Assembly: GCF_002024165.1 (NCBI RefSeq)
Contig: NZ_MWQN01000001.1
Span: forward strand, 5,270,001-5,334,000
Reading direction: 5' to 3'
Source: Embleya scabrispora
Lineage (GTDB): Bacteria; Actinomycetota; Actinomycetes; Streptomycetales; Streptomycetaceae
Length of the DNA stretch: 64,000 nucleotides
The notes below the pieces were generated by a model. It was not told the DNA's origin and searched no databases. It saw only the letters and a program-made list of their open reading frames with translations. Within the stretch, counting starts at the first letter, position 1. Every line of letters begins with the position of its first letter. Both the position numbers and the translations under genes were made by a program. Of the stretch, positions 9,675-17,604 are shown one piece after another.

Positions 9675-10478
9675 GTGGCACGACGCAGGCTCGACGCCGA
9701 GCTGGTGCGCAGGGGACTCGCTCGCTCCCGGGACCACGCGAGCGAACTGATCGCGGCCGGGCGCGTGACGGTGGGCGGCCAGGCCGCGACCAAGGCCGCC
9801 ACGCAGGTCGACGCGGGGGCGGCCGTGGTGGTCGCCGCCGACGCGGGCGACCCGGACTACGTATCGCGCGGCGGGCACAAGCTCGCGGGCGCGCTCGCCG
9901 CGTTCACCCCGCTCGGGCTGACCGTGGAGGGGCGGCGCTGTATCGACGCGGGCGCCTCGACCGGCGGCTTCACCGACGTGCTGCTGCGCGCGGGGGCGGC
10001 GCACGTGGTCGCGGTGGACGTGGGGTACGGGCAGCTCGCGTGGGCGCTGCGCAACGACGACCGGGTGACCGTGCGGGACCGGACCAACGTGCGCGAGTTG
10101 ACGCCGGATCAGGTGGGGCCGGCGGCCGAGGTGGTGGTGGGCGACCTTTCGTTCATCTCGCTCGGGCTGGTGTTGCCGGCGCTGGTGCGCTGTGCGGCGC
10201 CGGAGGCGGACCTGGTGATGATGGTCAAGCCGCAGTTCGAGGTGGGGCGCGAGCGGTTGGGCGCCGGTGGCGTGGTGCGCGATCCGGCGTTGCGGGCCGA
10301 GGCGGTGCGGATCGTCGCGGAGCAGGCCGCGAAGTCGGGCCTGGGGGTGCTCGGGGTGACCGCGTCGCCGCTGCCGGGGCCGTCGGGCAACGTCGAGTAC
10401 TTCCTGTGGATGCGGGCCGGCGCGCCCGAGCTGGACCCGGCGGACGTCGATCGGGCGGTCGCCGAGGGGCCGCGGTGA
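9675..10478 (+). CDS. tlyA: TlyA-family rRNA 2'-O-methyltransferase
   Basis: GTG 9675 gives VARRRLDAELVRRGLARSRD, the canonical TlyA start; an in-frame GTG at 9621 would add 18 residues. The 267-residue protein has an N-terminal S4 RNA-binding domain (RLDAELVRRGLARS...AGRVTVGG) and an FtsJ-type Rossmann methyltransferase domain with the SAM motif DAGASTGGFTDVLL, then AVDVGYGQLAW, VGDLSFISL and MMVKPQFEVG. In mycobacteria this enzyme 2'-O-methylates cytidines in 16S and 23S rRNA and sets capreomycin sensitivity. It is followed by a GTGA-overlapping small frame and then nadK. Confidence 0.92.
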   Translation: MARRRLDAELVRRGLARSRDHASELIAAGRVTVGGQAATKAATQVDAGAAVVVAADAGDPDYVSRGGHKLAGALAAFTPLGLTVEGRRCIDAGASTGGFTDVLLRAGAAHVVAVDVGYGQLAWALRNDDRVTVRDRTNVRELTPDQVGPAAEVVVGDLSFISLGLVLPALVRCAAPEADLVMMVKPQFEVGRERLGAGGVVRDPALRAEAVRIVAEQAAKSGLGVLGVTASPLPGPSGNVEYFLWMRAGAPELDPADVDRAVAEGPR

Positions 10479-10696
10479 AGGGCGTGCGCGATAGCGTCGC
10501 GGCGTACGGGTCGGGCTCGGCCCGAGGTGGTGTGGACGGCGGCGCGGTGGATGGATCGGGCTCGGTCTGCGGGTCGGGTTCGGCCGGAGGCTGCGCCGAG
10601 GGTGGTACGGCGTACGGGTGCGGTTGCGCCGGCGACGGTATGGCGTACGGATATGGCTGCGGTCGACGCGATGCGGACGAGGGGATTCGGGGATGA
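10475..10696 (+). CDS. Possible Gly/Cys/Ala-rich small protein between tlyA and nadK
   Basis: A 73-codon frame begins at GTG 10475 in overlap with the tlyA stop (GTGA) and ends in overlap with the nadK start (ATGA), exactly filling the gap between them. The product is low-complexity (AYGSGSARGGVDG, CGSGSAGGCAEGG, YGCGCAGDGMAYGYGCG) with repeated Gly-Ser and Gly-Cys. In GC-rich DNA open frames arise by chance and an overlapping stop is automatic when the next gene starts ATGA, so translation is uncertain. Confidence 0.35.
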   Translation: MKGVRDSVAAYGSGSARGGVDGGAVDGSGSVCGSGSAGGCAEGGTAYGCGCAGDGMAYGYGCGRRDADEGIRG

Positions 10697-11580
10697 GCGA
10701 TCGCACGATACTGGTGGTCACGCACACCGGCCGTCCCGCGGCGTTGCGCAGCGCGCGGCTGGTGGTGGAGCGGCTGATCGCGGCGGGCCTGGGTGTGCGG
10801 GTACTGGAGCCGGAGGCGGACGATCTGGCCCTGCCGGGCGCGGTCGTGGTGTCCGTGGAACCGGATGCGGCCAAGGGCTGCGAGCTGGCGATCGTGCTCG
10901 GCGGCGACGGGACGCTGCTGCGCGGCGCGGAGTTGGTGCGCGAGGCGGCGGTGCCGATGCTCGGGGTCAACCTGGGCCGGGTCGGCTTCCTGGCGGAGGC
11001 CGAGCGCGAGGACCTGAACGACGTGGTCGAGCGCGTGGTGGCGCGGAACTATGACGTCGAGGAGCGCATGACGCTCGACGTGGTGGTGCGGGTCAACGGC
11101 GAGATCGTGCATACGAACTGGGCGTTGAACGAGGCCGCGATCGAGAAGGCCTCCCGCGAGCGCATGCTGGAGCTGGTCGCCGAGGTGGACGGCCGGCCGC
11201 TGTCGCGCTGGGGCTGCGACGGGGTGGTGTGCGCGACGCCGACGGGGTCGACGGCGTACGCGTTCTCCGGTGGCGGACCGATCGTGTGGCCGGAGGTGGA
11301 GGCGCTGATCATGGTGCCGATCAGCGCACATGCGCTGTTCGCGCGGCCGGTGGTGGTCTCGCCGAACTCGGTGCTGGCGCTGGAGTTGGCGGCGGAGACT
11401 CCGCCCGGTGCGCTGTGGTGCGACGGGCGGCGGACGGTACACCTGCCTGCGGGCGCGCGGGTCGAGGTGCGGCGGGGGACCCAGCCGGTGCGGTTGGCGC
11501 GGCTGCATCGAGCGCCGTTCACGGATCGGCTGGTGGCCAAGTTCGCGCTGCCGGTGAAGGGGTGGCGCGGGCGGCGCTGA
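10693..11580 (+). CDS. nadK: NAD kinase
   Basis: ATG 10693 (MSDRTILVVTHTGRP) opens a 295-residue protein with the NAD-kinase hallmarks: GGDGT (VLGGDGTLLRGAEL), the NE motif in NWALNEAAIEKA, and the glycine-rich CDGVVCATPTGSTAYAFS loop. It phosphorylates NAD to NADP in the cytoplasm. A longer in-frame extension to 10618 is Arg-rich and unlike the family. It lies in the usual Streptomyces order tlyA-nadK-recN. Confidence 0.94.
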   Translation: MSDRTILVVTHTGRPAALRSARLVVERLIAAGLGVRVLEPEADDLALPGAVVVSVEPDAAKGCELAIVLGGDGTLLRGAELVREAAVPMLGVNLGRVGFLAEAEREDLNDVVERVVARNYDVEERMTLDVVVRVNGEIVHTNWALNEAAIEKASRERMLELVAEVDGRPLSRWGCDGVVCATPTGSTAYAFSGGGPIVWPEVEALIMVPISAHALFARPVVVSPNSVLALELAAETPPGALWCDGRRTVHLPAGARVEVRRGTQPVRLARLHRAPFTDRLVAKFALPVKGWRGRR

Positions 11581-11599
11581 GGCGTTCACGCGTGCGGAC

Positions 11600-12650
11600 G
11601 GGGTTCCGCGGGCGGGACGGGCGAGGCTCGATCCGCGGGGCGGTGGCCGTGCCGGCGGGGCGGTGACTGCGCTCGCGAGGTCGGTGGTCGTGCCGGCGGG
11701 GCCGAGTCTGTGCTCGCTCGGGAGGCGGTGACTGCGCTCGCGAGGCTGGTGGTCGTGCCGGCGGAGCTCTGTGACTGTGCCCGGGATCGCGCGTGTGGGG
11801 GCGGGTGGCTGCGTCCGCGAGCCGTGACTGCGTCCGCGAGGCTGGTGGTCGCGCCGGCGGCGCTCCGCGCTGTGCCTGGGAGCGGGGGATTGCGTGTGCG
11901 GGGGTGGCTGGTTGTGCGTGCGGGGTGGAGCTGTGCCTGTGGTGTCGTGGGAGTGCGTTTGTGGCCGGTCCGGCTGTGCGGGCGGGGCTTGGTGATCGTG
12001 CTTGCGCGGGGCGGGTGGCTGCGTCCGCGAGCCTTGGCTGCGTCCGCGAGGCGGTGAATCCGCTTGCGAGGCTGGTGGTCGTGCGGGCGGAGCTCTGTGG
12101 CTGTGCCTGGGAGCGGGGGATTGCGTGTGCGGGGGTGGCTGGTTGTGCGTGTGGGGTGGAGCTGTGCCTGTGGTGTCGTGGGAGTGCGTTTGTGGCCGGT
12201 CCGGCTGTGCGGGCGGGGCTTGGTGATCGTGCTTGCGCGGGGCGGGTGGTTGCGCCTTCGTGGGCGGGGGACTGTGCTTTTGGGGTCGTGACTGCGCCCG
12301 CGAGGCTGGTGGTCGTGCCGGCGGAGCTCTGTGGCTGTGTCTGCGAGCGTGAGATCGCGCGTGCGGGGGCGGCTGGTTGTGCTTGCGGGGCCGGGCTGTG
12401 CCCGTGCGGCGGGATGGTGCTCGTGGGGTTGTTTTTGCGGCGCGGGCTGGTGCTTGCCAGGTGGGTGGTCGTGTATGTGGGGACCCGTGGGTGTGTGTGC
12501 TTGTGAAGGTGGCGGGCTGGGCCGGGTGGGTCGTGGGGGTGCGCCTGCGGGGCCGGGTGGGCGGGGCCCGTGGTGCCGGTCCGTTGGGCTTGTCGGGTGG
12601 GTCCGTTGCGTGTGTGGGGGCGTGTTGGGGTGGGTGACACACGCCGTTGA
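11600..12650. repeat. Gene-free stretch of tandemly duplicated DNA upstream of recN
   Basis: No credible gene is present over about 1 kb; open frames exist on both strands only because the sequence is repetitive. The largest duplication is about 185 bp: 11838-12021 and 12068-12252 (offset 230-231), nearly identical over most of their length, containing GTGGCTGGTTGTGCGTG and GGCCGGTCCGGCTGTGCGGG. Smaller degenerate units based on GCGAGGCTGGTGGTCGTGCCGGCGG recur at about 11675, 11740, 11838, 12068 and 12300. Strand bias is clear: the + strand is G/T-rich and C/A-poor across the block. Confidence 0.85.
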
Positions 12651-12697
12651 ACTGCTTTCTTCGCGTGGAGTCCCCGCGACCTCGTAGTGTCGTCCCC

Positions 12698-14449
12698 GTG
12701 CTCGAAGAGATGCGGATACAGGGTCTGGGTGTCATCGAAGACGCCGTAGTCGAGCTCGCGCCGGGCTTCACGGTGGTCACGGGCGAGACCGGCGCCGGCA
12801 AGACGATGGTGGTCACCGGGCTCGGCTTGCTGTTCGGTGGGCGGGCCGATGCCGGGCTGGTGCGCAACGGGACGGGGAAGGCTCTGGTCGAGGGCCGGCT
12901 CGGGGTGCCGGCGGATTCGCCCGCCGGGCGGCGGGCGGCCGAGGCGGGTGCCGACGTCGACGACGGCGAGCTGCTGCTGGCCCGTACGGTCTCGGCCGAG
13001 GGGCGCTCGCGCGCACACGTCGGCGGGCGATCCGCGCCGATCGGGTTGCTGACCGATCTGGCCGACGACCTGATCGCGGTACACGGGCAGACCGACCAGC
13101 AGCGGCTGCTGCGGCCCGCCCGGCAGCGCGCCGCGCTCGACCGGTACGCCGGGGAGGCGGTGTCGGTACCGCTGAAGGCGTACGGCGCGGTCTACCGGCG
13201 ACTGCGCGAGGTGAGCGCGGAGCTCGACGAGATCACCACGCGGGCGCGCGAGCGGGCGCAGGAGGCGGACCTGCTGCGGTTCGGGCTGACCGAGATCGAA
13301 CAGGTGGTGCCGCAGCCGGGCGAGGACGCCGAACTGGCCGCGGAGACGTTGCGGCTGGGACACGCGGACGCGCTGCGCACGGCGGCGACCACGGCGCACG
13401 AGGCGTTGCTGGGCGATCCCGAGACCGGTTCGGACGCGGTGGACGCCTCGACCCTGCTCGGTGCGGCGCATCGGGCGGTGGAGGCGGTGCGGGCGCACGA
13501 TCCGGCGTTGGCGGCGCTCGCCGATCGGCTGGGCGAGGTCGGGTATCTGGTGGCGGACGTGGCCACCGAGCTGGCGTCGTACGCGGCCGGGGTGGACGCG
13601 GACCCGGTGCGGTTGGCGGCGGCGGAGGAGCGGCGGGCGGCGCTGGCGGGGTTGACCCGCAAGTACGGCGAGTCGATCGACGAGGTGTTGGCCTGGGCGG
13701 AGCGGTCGGCCGCGCGGTTGGCCGAGTTGGACGGCGACGACGACCGCACCGAGGAGTTGACCGCCGAACGCGACGCGCTGCGGGGCGAGTTGACGGCGCT
13801 CGCGGGCGAGGTCTCGGCGGCTCGGCATGCGGCGGCGGAGAAGTTCGCGGCGGCGGTGACCGGTGAGTTGACGGCGCTGGCGATGCCGTATGCGCGGGTC
13901 GGCGTGGCGATCGACGGGGTGGACGACGCGGACGGGCTGGCGGTCGGGGACCGGGTGCTGGCGTATGGGCCGACGGGCGTGGACGAGGTCGAGTTGCAGC
14001 TGTCCCCCCACCCGGGCGCGCCGCCGCGGCCGCTGGCCAAGGGTGCCTCCGGCGGTGAGCTGTCGCGTGTGATGCTCGCGGTCGAGGTGGTGTTCGCGGG
14101 GGCCGACCCGGTGCCGACGTTCGTCTTCGACGAGGTCGACCAGGGCGTCGGGGGCAAGGCCGCGGTCGAGGTGGGCCGCCGGCTGGCCCGTTTGGCGCGC
14201 GTCGCGCAGGTGATCGTGGTGACGCACCTGCCGCAGGTGGCCGCCTTCGCCGACCGCCACTTGGTGGTCGAGAAGTCCAGCGACGGCACGGTCACCCGCT
14301 CCGGCGTGGTCACCCTCGACGACGCGGCAAGGGTCCGGGAGCTGTCCCGCATGCTGGCGGGCCTGGAGGACTCGGAACTGGGCCGCGCACACGCGGAGGA
14401 ACTACTGGCCACAGCGGCCGGTGCCAAGCGCGAGGCCGCCTCGCCGTAA
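12698..14449 (+). CDS. recN: DNA repair protein RecN (SMC-like ATPase)
   Basis: GTG 12698 gives VLEEMRIQGLGVIEDAVVEL, the family's standard N-terminus; no Shine-Dalgarno is seen, and TAGTGT seven bases upstream of GTG looks like a -10 box, so the transcript may be leaderless. Of 583 residues, 29-36 are Walker A GETGAGKT, the middle is a long coiled coil with Ala/Glu/Arg heptads, and the C-terminus holds the ABC signature ASGGELSRVMLA and Walker B PTFVFDEVDQG. RecN acts at double-strand breaks early in recombinational repair. No LexA-type palindrome is evident in the promoter. Confidence 0.94.
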   Translation: MLEEMRIQGLGVIEDAVVELAPGFTVVTGETGAGKTMVVTGLGLLFGGRADAGLVRNGTGKALVEGRLGVPADSPAGRRAAEAGADVDDGELLLARTVSAEGRSRAHVGGRSAPIGLLTDLADDLIAVHGQTDQQRLLRPARQRAALDRYAGEAVSVPLKAYGAVYRRLREVSAELDEITTRARERAQEADLLRFGLTEIEQVVPQPGEDAELAAETLRLGHADALRTAATTAHEALLGDPETGSDAVDASTLLGAAHRAVEAVRAHDPALAALADRLGEVGYLVADVATELASYAAGVDADPVRLAAAEERRAALAGLTRKYGESIDEVLAWAERSAARLAELDGDDDRTEELTAERDALRGELTALAGEVSAARHAAAEKFAAAVTGELTALAMPYARVGVAIDGVDDADGLAVGDRVLAYGPTGVDEVELQLSPHPGAPPRPLAKGASGGELSRVMLAVEVVFAGADPVPTFVFDEVDQGVGGKAAVEVGRRLARLARVAQVIVVTHLPQVAAFADRHLVVEKSSDGTVTRSGVVTLDDAARVRELSRMLAGLEDSELGRAHAEELLATAAGAKREAASP

Positions 14450-14466
14450 GGGCCACGGACCTGGGC

Positions 14467-14505
14467 GGTGGGCCGGGTGCGGAGTGTGTTCCCACCCGGC
14501 CCACC
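14467..14505 (+). terminator. recN terminator hairpin
   Basis: A perfect 13-bp stem, GGTGGGCCGGGTG (14467-14479) and its complement (14493-14505), with a 13-base loop, stands 18 bp after the recN stop. There is no T-run, as usual for high-GC actinomycetes. The same hairpin is the recurring core of the tandem array that follows. Confidence 0.7.
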
Positions 14506-15200
14506 CGTGCTGTCGGTCCCCGAGGCTGCGGTTTAGAGGCTTCGGGTGGGCCTGGTCGGGCCTGGCGGCCCGTGGCGGGGCCGGTGGCCTGGTGGCGCGA
14601 GGAGGAGGCTGCGTGGTTCGCTGCGCAGCGGGTGGGTGCGGGGGCTGCGCTGTGCGCATCGGGATGCGTGCTCGCCGTCGAGCGGTGGGCTGCGGGGGCG
14701 TCGGGCCGGGTGCCGGGTGTTCCCACCCGGCCCACCCGTGCTGTCGGTCCCGGAGGCTGCGGTTTAGACGCCTCGGGCGGGCCTGATCAGGCCGGGGTGG
14801 CCGGGGTGCGCCCGGGTCTGGTGGCCGGCGGGATGAGGAGTGTTGCGCGTTCGCTGCGCATCGGGTGGGTGCGGGGCTGCGGTGTGCGCATCGGGTTGCG
14901 GGGGTGTTGGGCCGGGTGTGGTGTGTTCCCGCCCGGCCCACCCGTGCTGTTGGTCTTGGAGGTTGCGGTTTAGAGGCTTCGGGTGGGCCTGGTCGGGCCT
15001 GGTGGCCGGGGTGGGTGGGTTGCGCCCGGGCCTGGTGGCCGGCGGGATGAGGGGCGTTGCCCGATCGCTGCGTAGTCGGGTGGGTGCGGGGCTGCGCTGT
15101 GGGCATCGGGCTGCGGGGGTGTTGGGCCGGGTGTCGGGTGTGCTCCCGCTCGGCCACTTGTGCTGTCGGGTTCGGAGGCTGCGTTCACTGAGGTTTGCGT
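14467..15200. repeat. Tandem array of ~215-bp hairpin-bearing units
   Basis: About four diverged units with spacing of 206-233 bp start near 14467, 14700, 14906 and 15122. Each has the stem GGGCCGGGTG/CACCCGGCCC, then the segment CCCGTGCTGTCGGTCC, GAGGCTGCGGTTTAGA, and GGGCCTGGTCGGGCCTGGTGGCC. The last unit has decayed, with a broken hairpin. No gene is supported between recN and the IS remnant; 15200-15400 holds nothing else recognisable. Confidence 0.8.
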
Positions 15201-15479
15201 TTTTGGTTGCGTGGTGCCGGTGCCGGCACGTGCGGTGGACGGCCGCCGGCGTACGGGGCCCGAGAGCGGAAGCCCCGACGATACGGGCGGGTTGCTCGGC
15301 GAGAACCGGTCGGCAGGCGGCGGGGGTGCTGGTGGTCGGGTTGGGTTCTTCGGGGAGCTTCCTGAGAGGGCCGGGGCGTTTGGGTTCGTGAAGGGGTGGC
15401 TTACGTTTCGTGAGTCGTTGACCTGCAGTTTCGCGGTGGAGGCGCGGGCTTGCGGGTGTCGAGTGCCCGTTTCGTATGC

Positions 15480-15785
15480 GCTCGAGGCATGAGGCCCAGG
15501 TCGCGCATCAGGGCGCGGATCAGCTCCGGCGAGACCGTCTCGCCGGAGCGGGCCAGGACGGCGTGGACGCGCCGATAGCCGTAGGTCTCGTGATTGGCCG
15601 TGAAGATTTCGTTGATCGCCGCGGTCAGGTGTCGGCGTCGTTGCGCCGTGGCGGATTCCGGGCGGGTCCGCCATTCGTAGTAACCGGATCGGGAGACGTC
15701 GAGCCATCGGCACATGTCGGCGATGCGGAAGTGGGCCTCCTCCGCCTCAACGAGTTCGTAGCGGGAGCTCACCGATGGTTGCGGG
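15480..15785 (-). pseudogene. IS3 OrfB transposase fragment
   Basis: The fragment encodes the OrfB N-terminus: SSRYELVEAEEAHF, the helix-turn-helix segment MCRWLDVSRSGYYEWR, then ANHETYGYRRVHAVLARSG and IRALMRDLGLMPR. A full OrfB has about 280 residues with an rve/DDE core; here homology ends near LGLMPR and an unrelated tail runs to a stop at 15401. It is in the -1 frame relative to orfA, as expected for programmed frameshifting, with GTAAAAGC near the orfA 3' end as a weak slippery site. It cannot supply transposase. Confidence 0.8.
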
Positions 15786-16056
15786 CGAAGAAGGCGCTTG
15801 CTTTTACCAGGAAGGCGTTCTCCTCGCGGAGTTTCCGAACTTCGCGTTCGAGTTCCCGTTCGCGCGCGGTCACCGGTTCGTCGCCACGCGGTGTCGACCC
15901 GGGTTTCGTCACGGACCTGCGATGCTGTGCGACCCAGTTCCCGAGCGTGGTGTCGTTGACTCCCAACTCGCGCGCGACCTGGACGATCGGACGGGGGCCG
16001 TCCAGCACCAGACGAACGGCTTCGTCTTTGAACTGCTGCGTATATCTCTTCGGCAC
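15769..16056 (-). CDS. IS3 OrfA (HTH transposase subunit)
   Basis: The 95-residue protein begins MPKRYTQQFKDEAVRLVLDG and contains a helix-turn-helix (IVQVARELGVNDTTLGNWV) and a leucine-zipper-like segment (RERELEREVRKLREENAFL), the standard layout of OrfA of IS3 elements (transposase_8/HTH_Tnp_1). It binds element ends and makes OrfAB by frameshift. It is intact, but with orfB truncated it is not expected to mobilise the element. Confidence 0.9.
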   Translation of the reverse strand: MPKRYTQQFKDEAVRLVLDGPRPIVQVARELGVNDTTLGNWVAQHRRSVTKPGSTPRGDEPVTARERELEREVRKLREENAFLVKASAFFARNHR

Positions 16057-16439
16057 GCGCTTTCTCTTTCCGGTTTCCTACGACCTTCCGCGGGTCACTG
16101 TCCGGAAGATCAAGGGCACGCGGGTTACGCTGCGTGGTCGCGGTCGCGGTCGGCACGTGGCTCGCTGTTTACCGCGCTGTGTGTCGAGGTGTACCTCCGC
16201 TGCGCGATCGGCGGCGGCGGCGGTCGGTACGCGCCCTCGGTTGCCGCGCTGCGCCTGTCGGCAGGGGACGACCGACTTCCGCCTTCGGCCGCCCGGGCCC
16301 GCCGCCCGCCTCGGCGCGTCAGCGCCCACGACCCGGGTCGCCCACGTGATCGACGCGCGAAGCGCGGAGAGCGGCGGAGCCGCCGCTTGTTTTTTAGGCT
16401 GGGCGACCCGGAGCGAAGCGGAGGGGCGCACAGCCGCGA

Positions 16440-16498
16440 GCGGGGTGCCGCTTTTCTGCGGAGGAGCGAAGCGGGGGAGCAGAAAAGCGGTGCCCCGC
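16440..16498. repeat. 20-bp inverted repeat (strong hairpin)
   Basis: GCGGGGTGCCGCTTTTCTGC (16440-16459) faces GCAGAAAAGCGGTGCCCCGC (16479-16498) across 19 bases; 18 of 20 positions are complementary. It stands in a gene-free region between the IS remnant and the secreted protein gene. The surrounding sequence has many GCGAAGCG motifs. It could be a terminator or the remains of a mobile element end; nothing shows which. Confidence 0.75.
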
Positions 16499-16540
16499 GA
16501 GCCGGCGCGAAGCGCCCAACAAGAAGCAACGCTGCGGACA

Positions 16541-16739
16541 CGACTCTGGCCTCCCGTGTCGCTCGCGTTGCGCTTGTGGTCTCCCGTGTTGCTCGCCTTG
16601 AGCTTCTGGTGTTCAGCGTTGCTCGCCTTGCGCTTCTGGCCTCCCGTGTCGCTCGCCTTGAGCTTCTGGCCTCCCGTGTCCTCGCCCTGCGCTTCCGGCC
16701 CCCCGCGTCGCTCGCCCTGCGCGTTGGGTCTCCCGCTCC
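16541..16739. repeat. 30-bp tandem repeat array
   Basis: After a partial unit, six units of 29-30 bp run head to tail from 16561 (16561, 16591, 16621, 16651, 16681, 16710), following the pattern GCTCGCCTTGCGCTTCTGG then CCTCCCGTGTC. Similarity falls towards the right. Open frames read through it because the unit is a multiple of three, but their products are hydrophobic low-complexity with no start signal. There are no unique spacers, so it is not a CRISPR. Together with the hairpin, this leaves 16113-16977 without a gene. Confidence 0.85.
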
Positions 16740-16977
16740 GGCCCCCTTGTGCCTTGGGCTGTGCGTTTCGCGTTGCTCGGTTTGGGTTTTCGGGCTGTGC
16801 CGGCGTGGCAACTGGCCGTGTTTTTGCGGGACTTGACGGATCGCGCCAACGAGTTTGGGTGCTTGTCAGGTTGGGTGTGGGTTGCTCTACTTGGTTCGCG
16901 CCCTGTGTGGAATTGGTTCGCAGTGCTTCTGCTCCTTCGTACGGTTCGGGTCCAACCCAGAAACCCGGGAGTCAGCC

Positions 16978-17478
16978 ATGCCAAAGCGTGTGAAGGTTGC
17001 TGCGCTCGCCAGTGCCGGTGCACTGGCCGCCGTGACCACGTTCGTCGGATCCGCCTCCGCGGGCGGGCCCTCGACGGCCCCTTACGACTGTGTGGACGCC
17101 AGGGGTCGTGCGTTTCCCGCCAAGGTGACCTACTTCACCGGTGGCGGCCAGTTGAAGGTGACCATCTCCGCTCCGGCGATTCCGGCCGGCTTCCCGGCCA
17201 ACTCGATCAATACCACCGCGATCTTCAACGGGCCCAGCGGCGGCGTGGTCTACGACGGTGCCATCAACCCGCCGTATCCGGGTGGTGCGCCCGTGTTCAA
17301 TCTCGGTGCCATTCCCAAGGTCAGCGGCACCATCGGGGTCGGCCAACCGCTGGCGGACGTGATCTCGGGGCCGCCGCCCTCGCCGTCCAACTGGAGCCTG
17401 CGCGTGCTCTTCCCGGGGTGGCCGGGTTGGTACTGCGTCGCACGCGCACCACTGAGCCCGACGCTGCTGTACAGCTGA
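16978..17478 (+). CDS. Secreted small protein
   Basis: ATG 16978 (MPKRVKVAALASAGALAAVT) starts a Sec signal peptide with likely cleavage after residue ~30 (SASA-GG). The mature ~136 residues contain two cysteines (DCVDARG; WYCVARA), one near each end, that could form a disulphide, and beta-rich segments (LKVTISAPAIP; INTTAIFNGPSG) with many Gly and Pro. No catalytic motif is recognised. It resembles the short, cysteine-pair exported hypothetical proteins common in Streptomyces. It has no evident operon partner; the terminator at 17532 separates it from the convergent glycosidase gene. Confidence 0.8.
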   Translation: MPKRVKVAALASAGALAAVTTFVGSASAGGPSTAPYDCVDARGRAFPAKVTYFTGGGQLKVTISAPAIPAGFPANSINTTAIFNGPSGGVVYDGAINPPYPGGAPVFNLGAIPKVSGTIGVGQPLADVISGPPPSPSNWSLRVLFPGWPGWYCVARAPLSPTLLYS

Positions 17479-17531
17479 CGCGGCGCCCGTTCGAAACGGC
17501 TGCCCGCAACGGCCGCCCGCAACGGTGCCCA

Positions 17532-17595
17532 GGACGGCGGCGCGTGAACGCACGCGCCGCCGTCCCCTTCCCTTCCCTTCCCTTCCCTTCCCCCC
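17532..17595. terminator. Bidirectional hairpin followed by CTTCC microsatellite
   Basis: A perfect 14-bp stem (GGACGGCGGCGCGT, 17532-17545, with 17552-17565) with a six-base loop lies between convergent genes. On its right the sequence is a run of about five CTTCC units, a pyrimidine-only tract (purine on the minus strand), which may help release transcripts coming from either side. Confidence 0.8.
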
Positions 17596-17604
17596 TCCCC
17601 GCCC

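Larger units (their letters stand above)
15401..16112 (-). mobile_element. Truncated IS3-family insertion sequence
   Basis: A minus-strand orfA/orfB pair of IS3 type is present, but orfB stops after its N-terminal region, before the DDE integrase core, so the element is a non-autonomous remnant. The outer end on the orfA side may be at 16112, where the inward sequence starts TGATCTTCCGGACAGTGA (IS3 ends usually begin TG). The other end is missing, so terminal inverted repeats cannot be matched and no target duplication can be assigned. It sits in repeat-rich non-coding DNA. Confidence 0.82.

Noticed and set aside
6575-9802. 1075-codon antisense frame over HAD, SCP2 and phasin genes
   Set aside because: No family motif; conflicts with a conserved gene run.
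16541-16739. 30-bp repeats considered as a CRISPR array or coding repeats
   Set aside because: No spacers; the frame through it has no start signal and gives hydrophobic low-complexity sequence.
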